DNA from: Anaerococcus sp. mt242
Lineage (GTDB): Bacteria; Bacillota; Clostridia; Tissierellales; Peptoniphilaceae
DNA: 64,000 bases
Assembly (NCBI RefSeq): GCF_016798225.1
Contig: NZ_JAEUYX010000003.1
Coordinates: forward strand, 1-64,000
Reading direction: 5' to 3'
Of the stretch, positions 16,553 through 24,527 are shown in pieces. Numbering within the stretch: the stretch's first letter is position 1; the number at the start of each line of letters is the position of its first letter. A program made the translations under genes and the position numbers. Below the pieces are notes generated by a model that saw only the letters and a list, made by a program, of their open reading frames with translations, made no database searches and had not been told where the DNA came from.

Positions 16553-16996
16553 ATGGATTTAATAACAAACCTTAAAGAAACCTTTGAAGATGATATAAAA
16601 AACTTAGGATATGAATTAGTTGATATAGAATTTAAAACAACAAAGGATGGCAAAACCTTAACATTTTTTATCTATAATGAAAACGGCATTACAATCGATG
16701 ATTGTGAAAAGGTAAGTACATTTTTAGATGAAAAATTGGATGAACTTGATTTAATAAAAGGCCAATACTATTTAGAAGTTTCATCCCAAGATTTATCAAG
16801 ACCCCTAAAAACTGATAGGGACCTTGAAAGAAACGCTGGTGAGCTTTTAAAAGTAGTAATGAAAAATGGTGAAAGCTTTGTAGGCTATATAGATGAAATA
16901 AATGAAAAAACTTATGTATTTTCTTTAAATGAACAAGAGGAAATAGAAGTAGAAAAAGAAGATATAAAACAAATAAAAATTGAGATTGTGTTTTAA
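16553..16996 (+). CDS. rimP: ribosome maturation factor RimP
   Basis: Small-subunit assembly factor of 147 residues. The N-terminal alpha/beta domain shows LGYELVDIEF and the ISS-type DDCEKVSTFLDEKLDE. The middle word YYLEVSSQDLSRPLK corresponds to the family's conserved YxLEVSSPGLDRPL, with the proline and glycine replaced by Q and D. The C-terminal SH3-like domain follows. It is first gene of the classic rimP-nusA-rnpM-infB order, and nusA starts nine bases after its stop. Confidence 0.93.
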   Translation: MDLITNLKETFEDDIKNLGYELVDIEFKTTKDGKTLTFFIYNENGITIDDCEKVSTFLDEKLDELDLIKGQYYLEVSSQDLSRPLKTDRDLERNAGELLKVVMKNGESFVGYIDEINEKTYVFSLNEQEEIEVEKEDIKQIKIEIVF

Positions 16997-17005
16997 GGAG
17001 AACTG

Positions 17006-18379
17006 ATGAATGAAGAGTTTATACTAGCCTTAGAGGAGCTAGAAAAAGATAAAAACATTGATAAGGATGTAATCTTAGATGCATTAGAAAAAGCCCTAGT
17101 AAAAAGTTATCAAAAAAATTATGATAACGCAGAAAATGTAGATGTTATAGTTGATAAACAAACTGGGGATATAGAGGTTTTTGCCTTAAGAGAAGTTGTA
17201 GATGATGTTAATGATAATATAAACGAAATTTCTCTAAAAGAAGCAAAAGAAGAAATTGATAGCAATTTAGAAATAGGGGATGTTGCAAGAATAAAAATTG
17301 CTCCAAAAAACTTTGGTAGAGTTGCAGCACAAACAGCTAGAAATATTGTCATCCAAAAAATTAGAGATGCACAAAGAGATTCTGTTTATGGAGAGTACCT
17401 AGATCGTGAAAACGAAATGATAACAGGAACTATCCAAAGACAAGATAACTACAATCTTTATGTAAACCTTGATAAAATCGAGGGCATCGTTCCAGTTAAG
17501 GAACAGGTGGTGAATGAAAAATATATTCCCAACGAGAGAATGAAGTTTTTAATTAAAGATGTTAAAAATTCATCAAAAGAACCACAAATTATCCTTTCTC
17601 GTACAAGCGAAAATCTTGTAACAAGACTTTTTGAGCTAGAAGTGCCAGAAATTACAGAAGGAGTAATTGAAATTTACTCCATTGCTCGTGAAGCTGGTTC
17701 TCGTACAAAGATTGCAGTTTTCTCAAATGATGAAGCAATTGACCCAGTTGGTGCTTGTATAGGCTATAAGGGGGCTCGTGTAAATTCAATAGTTGAAGAG
17801 CTTCAAAATGAAAAAATAGATATCATAAACTATAACAAAGATATTGAAGAATTCATTTCAAATGCCTTATCTCCAGCAGATATCATAGAAGTTTTGACAA
17901 ATGAAAAAAATAAACAATCACTAGTTGTAGTAAATGACCAACAACTATCACTTGCTATAGGCAAAGAAGGCCAAAACGCAAGACTTGCAGCAAGACTTAC
18001 AGGTTGGAAAATAGATATAAAATCAAAAGAGGACTTCGATAATATGACTAATGAAGATATCGATGAAATTTTGGGTTTAAATCAAGAAATGGAAGATGAA
18101 GACATTATGATAGATGAAAATTTAGTAGAAAATCCAAACGAAATTACTGATGATATGTCAAGCGTTGACGAACAAATTATTGAAGATGCTAGTGATGATT
18201 TATCTGATGAACAGGTAGAAGACATCACAAGCGATACATTAGAAGAAATCTATGATGAAGAAAACGATGAACTTTCTAATCAAATCGATGTAGATGATAG
18301 TCAACTCAATGAAGTATATACTGATGAATCTGACCTTATCCCACACAGGGAAAGTGATAAAGAAGATGAGGATCAGTAG
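17006..18379 (+). CDS. nusA: transcription termination/antitermination factor NusA
   Basis: RNA-polymerase-binding elongation factor. The N-terminal domain (1-125), S1 domain (about 135-200, ITGTIQRQDNYNLYVNL) and two KH domains (about 225-345, DPVGACIGYKGARVNSI and LAIGKEGQNARLAARLTGW) are intact. A strongly acidic tail of about 100 residues (350-457, many D and E) follows instead of the acidic repeat domains of proteobacteria. Such tails occur in some clostridial NusA proteins. Ribosome site AAGGAG. RnpM follows after three bases. Confidence 0.95.
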   Translation: MNEEFILALEELEKDKNIDKDVILDALEKALVKSYQKNYDNAENVDVIVDKQTGDIEVFALREVVDDVNDNINEISLKEAKEEIDSNLEIGDVARIKIAPKNFGRVAAQTARNIVIQKIRDAQRDSVYGEYLDRENEMITGTIQRQDNYNLYVNLDKIEGIVPVKEQVVNEKYIPNERMKFLIKDVKNSSKEPQIILSRTSENLVTRLFELEVPEITEGVIEIYSIAREAGSRTKIAVFSNDEAIDPVGACIGYKGARVNSIVEELQNEKIDIINYNKDIEEFISNALSPADIIEVLTNEKNKQSLVVVNDQQLSLAIGKEGQNARLAARLTGWKIDIKSKEDFDNMTNEDIDEILGLNQEMEDEDIMIDENLVENPNEITDDMSSVDEQIIEDASDDLSDEQVEDITSDTLEEIYDEENDELSNQIDVDDSQLNEVYTDESDLIPHRESDKEDEDQ

Positions 18380-18382
18380 AAA

Positions 18383-18649
18383 ATGAAAAAAACAAAAAAG
18401 ATTCCCCAAAGAAAATGTATTAATTGCGGAAATCTTTACGATAAAAATGACCTCTTAAGAGTTGTAAACAACAAGGAATTAGGGGTTGTTATTGATGAAA
18501 GTGGCAAACTTAACGGACGAGGTGCTTATATTTGTAAAAATAGTGAGTGTCTTTCAGATGTTAGGAAAAATAATAAGCTTAATCGTGTATTTAAACAAAA
18601 AATAGATGACAAACTTTACGAGGAGTTAGAAGCTTATGAAGTAAAATGA
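18383..18649 (+). CDS. rnpM: RnpM/YlxR family RNA-binding protein
   Basis: Protein of 88 residues (DUF448). Conserved features are IPQRKCINCG near the start, LLRVV, and GRGAYIC with cysteines. In Bacillus the family member YlxR/RnpM binds the RNase P RNA and modulates its activity. It sits between nusA and infB as in most Firmicutes. The ribosomal-protein-like ylxQ gene that usually follows is absent: infB begins ten bases after the stop. Confidence 0.9.
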   Translation: MKKTKKIPQRKCINCGNLYDKNDLLRVVNNKELGVVIDESGKLNGRGAYICKNSECLSDVRKNNKLNRVFKQKIDDKLYEELEAYEVK

Positions 18650-18659
18650 GGTGAAATAG

Positions 18660-20960
18660 ATGGCTGATAAAATAAGAGTTTACGAACTAGCAAAAAAACA
18701 AGGAATGCCAGCAAAAGAAATGGTTGAACTTTTGAATAAGGAATTTGGATTGGGAATTAAATCTCACATGTCAAATGTAAGTGGAGATAATCTTGAATTG
18801 ATTAAAGAGTACTTTAATGAAAATTCTAAATCTGATAATAAAGAGAATTCAAAAGAAAAACCAAGAGTAGAAAATAAAGACAATAATACAGAACTTAAAA
18901 ATAATCAAAAATCAAATAAGGCTACAGATAAAAAATCAAATATGAAAAATATCAATACTAGCAATAATGATAAGTACGATGATATGGATGAATACGATGA
19001 TGATGAAAGCATGCACGGATCAAAACAAAAAATCGGAAAATCTAATAAATCAAAAAATCAAAAAAAATCAAAATCTAAGAAAAACTTTGAAAATGATGAC
19101 AACGATGATTATGAAGTAAATAAACCTAACAAAAATCGTAAAAAGAAAAATAGAAAATCAAAATCAAACAAGTCTAATAACCAACAAGCTAAGAATAATG
19201 AAGCAAATGATAAAATAGAAATCCCTGAGGTTATCAATGTTGGAGCTTTTGCAGAAAAAATTGGCGAAAATCCAAATGCAGTTATAGGAAAATTAATTCA
19301 ACTTGGTGTAATGGCAGGTCTAAATGACCCAATCGAATTTGAACAGGCAGAATTAATAGCAATGGATTTTGGAAAAGAAATTACTTTAGAACAAGAATAT
19401 TCTGCAATTGAAGAACAAGCGATGGACCTAGATTATGAAGATAAAGAAGAAGATTTAATTACTCGTGCACCAGTAGTTTCAGTTATGGGACACGTAGACC
19501 ATGGTAAAACTTCTATCCTTGATGCAATTAAAAACACACGCGTAACAAGCGGAGAAGCTGGTGGTATTACACAACATATCGGTGCTTATTCTGTAGATTT
19601 AGATGGCAGACCTATTACATTCTTAGATACTCCAGGCCACGAAGCATTCACTGAAATGAGAATGAGGGGTGCTCAATCAACAGATATTGCAATCTTAGTA
19701 GTAGCAGCTGATGATGGGGTTATGCCTCAAACTGTAGAAGCTATCAACCACGCAAAAGCTGCTGAAATTCCAATAGTTGTTGCAGTAAATAAAGTGGATA
19801 AAGAACAATCTGATCCAAATAGAGTAAAACAAGAGCTTATGGAATATGGATTAGTTTCAGAAGATTGGGGTGGGGACACCATCACAGTTGATGTTTCTGC
19901 AAAAACTGGCCAAGGAATCGAAGATTTACTAGAAATGGTTCTATTAGTAGCAGAAATGAGAGAACTAAAAGCAAACCCAGATAGAGATGCTGTTGGTCTT
20001 ATCATCGAAGCTCAACTTGACAAAGCTCGTGGTCCAGTTGCAACAGTTCTAGTACAAAAAGGTACATTACATGCAAGTGACTATGTACTTACTGGATCAG
20101 CTTCAGGTAGGATCCGTGCTATGTTTGACTCAAAAGGAAATGCTATCAAAGAAGCAGGCCCATCTGTACCAGTACAAATCTTAGGTTTATCTGATGTAGC
20201 AGAAGCTGGAGATAAATTATTTGCAGTAGAAGATGAAAAAACTGCTAGGGCATATGCACAACGTGCTGAAGAACAAAAAAGAGAAGAACGTCTTATGGCA
20301 AAAGGTGCAAGCCTTGAAGATATATCAGGTGATGCAGCTGAAGGTGAGCTAAAAGACTTAAATATTATCGTAAAAACAGACGTAAAAGGTACTGTAGATG
20401 CCATGAGCCAATCACTTCTAAAACTTTCAAATGAAGAAGTAAAAGTTTCAGTAGTAGCTGGAGCTGTTGGTGGTATTACAGAATCAGACGTACTTTTAGC
20501 CCAAGCTTCAAATGCTATCATTATCGGATTTAACGTTCGTCCAACCCAAGGGGCAATGGAAAGAGCAAAAGATAATAGTATTGAAATTAGAACATATAGC
20601 GTAATCTATGAAGCAATAGAAGATGTAGAAAAAGCTATAAAAGGGATGCTTGATCCAGAATTTGTTGAAGAAGTCCTAGGTCGTGCAGAAGTACGTGATA
20701 CATTTAGAGTACCAAGTGTCGGAACTATTGCCGGTGTTATGGTAACAAGTGGTTCAGTACCAAGAAGAGCAAAAATTAGACTTCTTCGTGACAACGTAGT
20801 TATCTTTGATGGGGATATCACATCAATGAAACGATTTAAAGATGATGCCAAAGAACTAGCAAATGGTTATGAAGGTGGTATCGGCTTAAACAGATTTAAT
20901 GACATCAAAGTTGGAGATGTTATGGAAGCGTACGAAGTAGTCGAAAAAGAAAGAGAATAA
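18660..20960 (+). CDS. infB: translation initiation factor IF-2
   Basis: GTPase that places initiator tRNA on the ribosome. A short N-terminal IF2-N module (MADKIRVYELAKKQG) is followed by a low-complexity linker rich in Lys, Asn, Ser and Asp (about 55-180), a second IF2-N unit, the G domain (G1 GHVDHGKT 277-284, DTPGHE, NKVD), domain II and the C-terminal fMet-tRNA-binding part. It is 766 residues. The linker is AT-rich simple sequence, expected for the genus. One GGTG-type ribosome site precedes it. Confidence 0.96.
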   Translation: MADKIRVYELAKKQGMPAKEMVELLNKEFGLGIKSHMSNVSGDNLELIKEYFNENSKSDNKENSKEKPRVENKDNNTELKNNQKSNKATDKKSNMKNINTSNNDKYDDMDEYDDDESMHGSKQKIGKSNKSKNQKKSKSKKNFENDDNDDYEVNKPNKNRKKKNRKSKSNKSNNQQAKNNEANDKIEIPEVINVGAFAEKIGENPNAVIGKLIQLGVMAGLNDPIEFEQAELIAMDFGKEITLEQEYSAIEEQAMDLDYEDKEEDLITRAPVVSVMGHVDHGKTSILDAIKNTRVTSGEAGGITQHIGAYSVDLDGRPITFLDTPGHEAFTEMRMRGAQSTDIAILVVAADDGVMPQTVEAINHAKAAEIPIVVAVNKVDKEQSDPNRVKQELMEYGLVSEDWGGDTITVDVSAKTGQGIEDLLEMVLLVAEMRELKANPDRDAVGLIIEAQLDKARGPVATVLVQKGTLHASDYVLTGSASGRIRAMFDSKGNAIKEAGPSVPVQILGLSDVAEAGDKLFAVEDEKTARAYAQRAEEQKREERLMAKGASLEDISGDAAEGELKDLNIIVKTDVKGTVDAMSQSLLKLSNEEVKVSVVAGAVGGITESDVLLAQASNAIIIGFNVRPTQGAMERAKDNSIEIRTYSVIYEAIEDVEKAIKGMLDPEFVEEVLGRAEVRDTFRVPSVGTIAGVMVTSGSVPRRAKIRLLRDNVVIFDGDITSMKRFKDDAKELANGYEGGIGLNRFNDIKVGDVMEAYEVVEKERE

Positions 20961-20962
20961 GA

Positions 20963-21346
20963 ATGAAAAAAATAAGAACTGAAAGAATTGGAGCAGAAAT
21001 CCAAAAAGAATTATCAAAAATAATTAGAGATGATTTAAATGATCCAAGACTATCAGATACAGCAAGAGTTTCAGTAATCGAAGTAAGGGTCACAAATGAC
21101 CTTTCTTTTGCTGATTGCTACATCTCTGTCCTAGGAGATACTAGCAAAAAAGATGATGTCCTAGATGCTCTAAACCAAGCAAAAGGCTACATCAAAATGC
21201 TAATTGGTGATAGAATGAGACTTCGTTCCATGCCTGAATTCAGATTCAAACTTGATGAATCAATCGAATATGGTGCATATATGGAAAAATTAATCAAAGA
21301 AACCATCGCAAAAGATGAGAGGGCTCACCAAGAAAATGATAATTAG
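20963..21346 (+). CDS. rbfA: ribosome-binding factor A
   Basis: Cold-shock 30S maturation factor of 127 residues with a type-II KH fold. Family words: RTERIGAEIQKELSKII near the start, DLSFADCYISVLG and the late LRSMPEFRFKLDESIEYG. It starts two bases after infB and its end overlaps the next gene, consistent with translational coupling. Confidence 0.93.
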   Translation: MKKIRTERIGAEIQKELSKIIRDDLNDPRLSDTARVSVIEVRVTNDLSFADCYISVLGDTSKKDDVLDALNQAKGYIKMLIGDRMRLRSMPEFRFKLDESIEYGAYMEKLIKETIAKDERAHQENDN

Positions 21347-22292
21347 TAATGAAAATATCGAAAAACTTAAAAATCTAATAGATGATGCAGAGACAATCGG
21401 GGTTGTCTCCCACGTAAATCCAGATGGGGATAACCTAGGATCATCATTAGCATTTGCAAGAGCACTTAGAAATTATGGTAAAGATACACAAGTAGTAGGC
21501 CATGATACTATCGATAATTATTTGAAATTTTTACCAGATTTAGAATTTTATGAAAATAATTATAAAGATTCATATGACTTGCTTTTAATCCTTGATGCAT
21601 CAGAGTTAGACCGAATAGGAGATGCTCAACCACTTGCATCAAATTCTAAAAAAACTGCAGTAGTTGACCATCACCTAGGTGGTAAAATCACTTCAGATTT
21701 AAATATTATCCATCCAGAAGCTCCTGCAACTTGCCAATTAATTTTTGAAATAATCGAAAGAATGGCTTTACCATTAGATGAAAAAACGGCAAACCTATTA
21801 TTTACAGGAATTGTAACTGATACTGGCAGATTTATGTATTATGATACAAATCGTGAAACATTTGAAATTGCTGGAAAATTAATTGATTTAGGAGCAGATA
21901 AGGAAAAAATCTACTCAGCCCTTTATCAAAATAAACCTATAAATGTATTACAATTTGAAACAGACCTTATTGCCAATGCGGAATTTATGGGAGATAGGGT
22001 TTTTGCTGTTGCTTCAATCGATAAGGTAGATGAATATGGAGTGCAAATGGGCGATAGCGAACACATTGCAAATACCTTAAGAGATTTAGAAGGCATCAGT
22101 ATTTCCATGCTATTAAAAGAATATGGTAATGGTGAGTACAAGGTTTCTATGAGATCAAAAGGCGTTGATATATCAAAAACTGCCAGAGAAAACGGCGGTG
22201 GTGGCCATGCCAATGCCAGTGGTTTTTCAATTTTCGATGATAGTCTAGAGTCTGCAGCGGCTAAGGCGCGTGAAATTTTACAAAATATATAG
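21336..22292 (+). CDS. nrnA: DHH-family oligoribonuclease / pAp phosphatase (NrnA)
   Basis: Phosphoesterase that degrades very short RNAs and 3'-phosphoadenosine 5'-phosphate. The DHH domain carries SHVNPDGDNLGSS, LLILDAS and VDHHLGG, and the DHHA1 domain ends with GGGGHANASGF. It is 319 residues from the start at 21336, which lies 11 bases inside rbfA and has GAGAGG upstream; the earlier ATG at 21315 lacks a ribosome site. Its position between rbfA and truB is conserved in Firmicutes. Confidence 0.92.
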   Translation: MIISNENIEKLKNLIDDAETIGVVSHVNPDGDNLGSSLAFARALRNYGKDTQVVGHDTIDNYLKFLPDLEFYENNYKDSYDLLLILDASELDRIGDAQPLASNSKKTAVVDHHLGGKITSDLNIIHPEAPATCQLIFEIIERMALPLDEKTANLLFTGIVTDTGRFMYYDTNRETFEIAGKLIDLGADKEKIYSALYQNKPINVLQFETDLIANAEFMGDRVFAVASIDKVDEYGVQMGDSEHIANTLRDLEGISISMLLKEYGNGEYKVSMRSKGVDISKTARENGGGGHANASGFSIFDDSLESAAAKAREILQNI

Positions 22293-23177
22293 ATGATAAG
22301 TGGAATTTTAAACATAAATAAAGAAGTAGGCATTTCTTCTAATAAATGCGTAAGCCTTGTAAAAAAGGCTCTTGATATAAGAAAAGTGGGCCATACTGGT
22401 ACTTTGGATCTTGAAGCTAGTGGAGTTTTGCCAATTGTAATTGGAAAAGCTACTCGAGTTTCAGATTTTTTAATGGATGAGAAAAAAGAATATATTACAG
22501 AAGCTATTTTTGGAAAAAGAACTGATACTCTTGATTATGATGGGGAAGTTGTGGATACTTCTGATAAAGTTTTTTCTATCGAAGAATTAAAAAATGAGAT
22601 GGAAAACTTCACTGGCAAAATTATACAAATCCCACCCATGTATTCAGCTTTAAAAGTAAATGGTCAAAAACTTTACGATTTGGCTAGAAAGGGAGTCGAA
22701 GTTGAAAGAAAAAAACGTGAAGTAAATATTTTTTCTTTTGAAATAATTGGCTTTGATTTTCCAAAAGCAATATTTAAGATTACTTGCTCAAAAGGCACTT
22801 ACATTAGAACTCTTATTGATGATTTGGGAGAATCTTTAGGTTCTTTCGCATATGTAAATAGTTTGACTCGTTCTAAAGTTGGTGATTTTTATATAGAAGA
22901 TGCTATTAATTCCGAAGATTTACTTAAAATGAGCAAAGAGGAAATTTTAGATAAGCTAATGCCAGTAGACTATGCCTTAAAAGACTATCCACAGATTGTT
23001 CTTGATAAATCATATCTTAAACAGGCTACAAATGGAATGACCATGCATATTGATAAGTGCCATTTTGATAAACTGATTAGAGTCTATGTTGAAGATGATT
23101 TTATAGGACTTGGCAAGACCCACAAAGACAACGACAAATATTTTCTAAAAATGGAGAAAGTATTTTATGAAAAATAA
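22293..23177 (+). CDS. truB: tRNA pseudouridine(55) synthase TruB
   Basis: Makes pseudouridine 55 in the T loop of tRNAs. The catalytic aspartate is D39 in GHTGTLDLEASGVLP. Other family words are YITEA and CSKGTYIRTLIDDLG, with a C-terminal PUA-like part. It is 294 residues. The ATG directly follows the nrnA stop and the end overlaps ribF by 11 bases, so the three genes are coupled. Confidence 0.95.
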   Translation: MISGILNINKEVGISSNKCVSLVKKALDIRKVGHTGTLDLEASGVLPIVIGKATRVSDFLMDEKKEYITEAIFGKRTDTLDYDGEVVDTSDKVFSIEELKNEMENFTGKIIQIPPMYSALKVNGQKLYDLARKGVEVERKKREVNIFSFEIIGFDFPKAIFKITCSKGTYIRTLIDDLGESLGSFAYVNSLTRSKVGDFYIEDAINSEDLLKMSKEEILDKLMPVDYALKDYPQIVLDKSYLKQATNGMTMHIDKCHFDKLIRVYVEDDFIGLGKTHKDNDKYFLKMEKVFYEK

Positions 23178-24105
23178 TATTAAAATATATGACCTAGATA
23201 GGGGCATGACTGACTTTGAACCCAAGGCTATAGCCTTAGGTAATTTTGATGGTATCCACATAGGCCATCAAAAGCTTATAAAAAAAGATTTGGAGATTGC
23301 AAGACAACTTAATCTGGTCCCATCTGTTTTACTTTTTAAAGAAAATAGCAAGAAAACATTACATGATGAAAAAGATTATTTGACAAGTTTAGATGATAAG
23401 ATTGAAATACTTGCAAATATGGGCATGGATACCTTTTGCATCCTTGATTTTAATGAGGAATTTAGATCCCTAAGTCCTAAAGAATTCATCTCACAAATTT
23501 TATATAAAAAGCTAAATACTAAATATATTGTCATAGGCGAGGACTACCATTTTGGAAAGAATGCTGAAGGTAATATAAAAACCTTAGCTCGCTTTGAAGA
23601 TGAGTTTGCCTATGAGACATTCATTATAGATTTTGAACTTGATAATGGTGAGAAAATATCATCAGGAAATATAAAAGAGCTTATAAAAAGTGGCAATATA
23701 AAAAAAGCAAATAAATATTTAGCAAGACCATATAAAATAATAGGACAAGTAGTGGATGGTCATAAAAGAGGTCGCACTTTAAATTTCCCAACTGCAAATC
23801 TTAAAATGAAATTTTCTTACACAATCCCAAAAGATGGAGTTTATCTAACTAGGGTAAATGTAAAGGGGAAAAATCACTTTGCTTTAAGCAATGTTGGGTC
23901 TAATCCTACTTTTGAAAATGATTATAGAAAAATAGAAACATATATCCTCGATTTTAATCAGGATATATATGGAGAAAATATAACAATTGAGTTTTTGGAA
24001 TTTTTCCGTGATGATTTGAAATTTGATTCGGTTGATGAATTAATAAATCAGATGGAAATGGATAAAAAAAGAGCAATTGAAACCATAAATAATAAGTATT
24101 TGTAA
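23167..24105 (+). CDS. ribF: bifunctional riboflavin kinase / FAD synthetase
   Basis: Converts riboflavin to FMN and FAD. The N-terminal adenylyltransferase domain has LGNFDGIHIGHQKLI and YIVIGEDYHFGK. The C-terminal flavokinase domain has GHKRGRTLNFPTANL, VYLTRV and LSNVGSNPTF. It is 312 residues. It supplies the flavins needed by the Rnf complex encoded at 54351-59288. The stop codon lies inside its terminator stem. Confidence 0.95.
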   Translation: MKNNIKIYDLDRGMTDFEPKAIALGNFDGIHIGHQKLIKKDLEIARQLNLVPSVLLFKENSKKTLHDEKDYLTSLDDKIEILANMGMDTFCILDFNEEFRSLSPKEFISQILYKKLNTKYIVIGEDYHFGKNAEGNIKTLARFEDEFAYETFIIDFELDNGEKISSGNIKELIKSGNIKKANKYLARPYKIIGQVVDGHKRGRTLNFPTANLKMKFSYTIPKDGVYLTRVNVKGKNHFALSNVGSNPTFENDYRKIETYILDFNQDIYGENITIEFLEFFRDDLKFDSVDELINQMEMDKKRAIETINNKYL

Positions 24106-24127
24106 GCTTTACAAATGCTTTTTTTAT
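24094..24127 (+). terminator. terminator overlapping the ribF stop codon
   Basis: AAGTATTTGTAA (24094-24105) pairs with TTACAAATGCTT (24109-24120; one G-U) around GCT, followed by a T run. The right arm also contains the -35 box used for rpsO. Confidence 0.85.
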
Positions 24128-24136
24128 TGGTATAAT
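24109..24136 (+). promoter_or_regulatory. promoter of rpsO
   Basis: TTACAA (24109-24114) and a perfect TATAAT (24131-24136) with 16-base spacing. The -35 box coincides with the ribF terminator stem. Confidence 0.65.
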
Positions 24137-24140
24137 ACCT

Positions 24141-24217
24141 TAGGTACCTTGGCTTTGTAAATGCAACCTCGACTTTTACACGGTCAAAGGCAAATGCAAC
24201 ATATAGGAGGAAAAATT
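24141..24217 (+). promoter_or_regulatory. structured 5' leader of rpsO (probable S15 autoregulatory site)
   Basis: About 75 bases lie between the promoter and the S15 start. CTTTG...CAAAG (24153-24157, 24185-24189) encloses TGTAAA/TTTACA (24156-24161, 24175-24180). The 9-mer AAATGCAAC occurs twice, once in this loop and once just before the ribosome site. S15 represses its own translation through structured leaders in many bacteria, though these are not conserved in sequence. The assignment is inferred from position and pairing. Confidence 0.45.
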
Positions 24218-24484
24218 ATGTTATCACAAGAAAAAAAGACAGAACTAATTAAAGAATACCAATTAGAAGAAGGAGATACAGGATCTCCAGAAGTTCAAAT
24301 AGCAATTTTAAGCTATAGAATTAAAGATTTGACAGAACACTTAAAAGCTAATCCAAAAGACCACTCATCAAGAAGAGGACTTTTCAAAATGATTAGACGT
24401 AGAAAAGGGTTATTAAACTACTTAAGAGATAATGATATCGAAAGATATAGAGCTATTATCGAAAAAGTAGGCATCAGAGGTTAG
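24218..24484 (+). CDS. rpsO: 30S ribosomal protein S15
   Basis: Primary-binding small-subunit protein contacting 16S rRNA helices 20-22. The 88 residues include the invariant [18 protein letters not shown] and [10 protein letters not shown]. The start at 24218 follows a TAGGAGG ribosome site. The open frame from 24161 would add 19 residues read from the leader, which no S15 has. A hairpin separates it from pnp, the usual downstream partner. Confidence 0.97.
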   Translation: MLSQEKKTELIKEYQLEEGDTGSPEVQIAILSYRIKDLTEHLKANPKDHSSRRGLFKMIRRRKGLLNYLRDNDIERYRAIIEKVGIRG

Positions 24485-24490
24485 TAGATT

Positions 24491-24516
24491 GGCGGGGTAT
24501 ATCCCGCCTTATTTTT
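24491..24516 (+). terminator. hairpin between rpsO and pnp
   Basis: GGCGGG (24491-24496) pairs with CCCGCC (24503-24508) around GTATAT and is followed by a broken T run. It can end rpsO transcripts partially, leaving pnp as a lower-expressed read-through gene. It lies just before the pnp ribosome site, where PNPase autocontrol also acts in other bacteria. Confidence 0.75.
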
Positions 24517-24527
24517 TAGGAGAAAAG

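Noticed and set aside
18820-19200. Possible frameshift or inserted repeat in infB
   Set aside because: The Lys/Asn/Asp-rich stretch is in frame and is the normal, poorly conserved IF-2 linker.
20081-20521. 146-codon minus-strand open frame inside infB
   Set aside because: It is complementary to conserved IF-2 codons, has serine-rich low-complexity text typical of antisense AT-rich genes, and lacks a promoter or ribosome site.
24159-24200. AAATGCAAC repeats as a start of a CRISPR or IS repeat
   Set aside because: Only two copies of nine bases, in a mRNA leader, with no spacer-like order.
24161-24217. 19-residue extension of ribosomal protein S15
   Set aside because: It would be translated from the structured leader; a strong ribosome site precedes the later ATG, and no S15 has such an extension.
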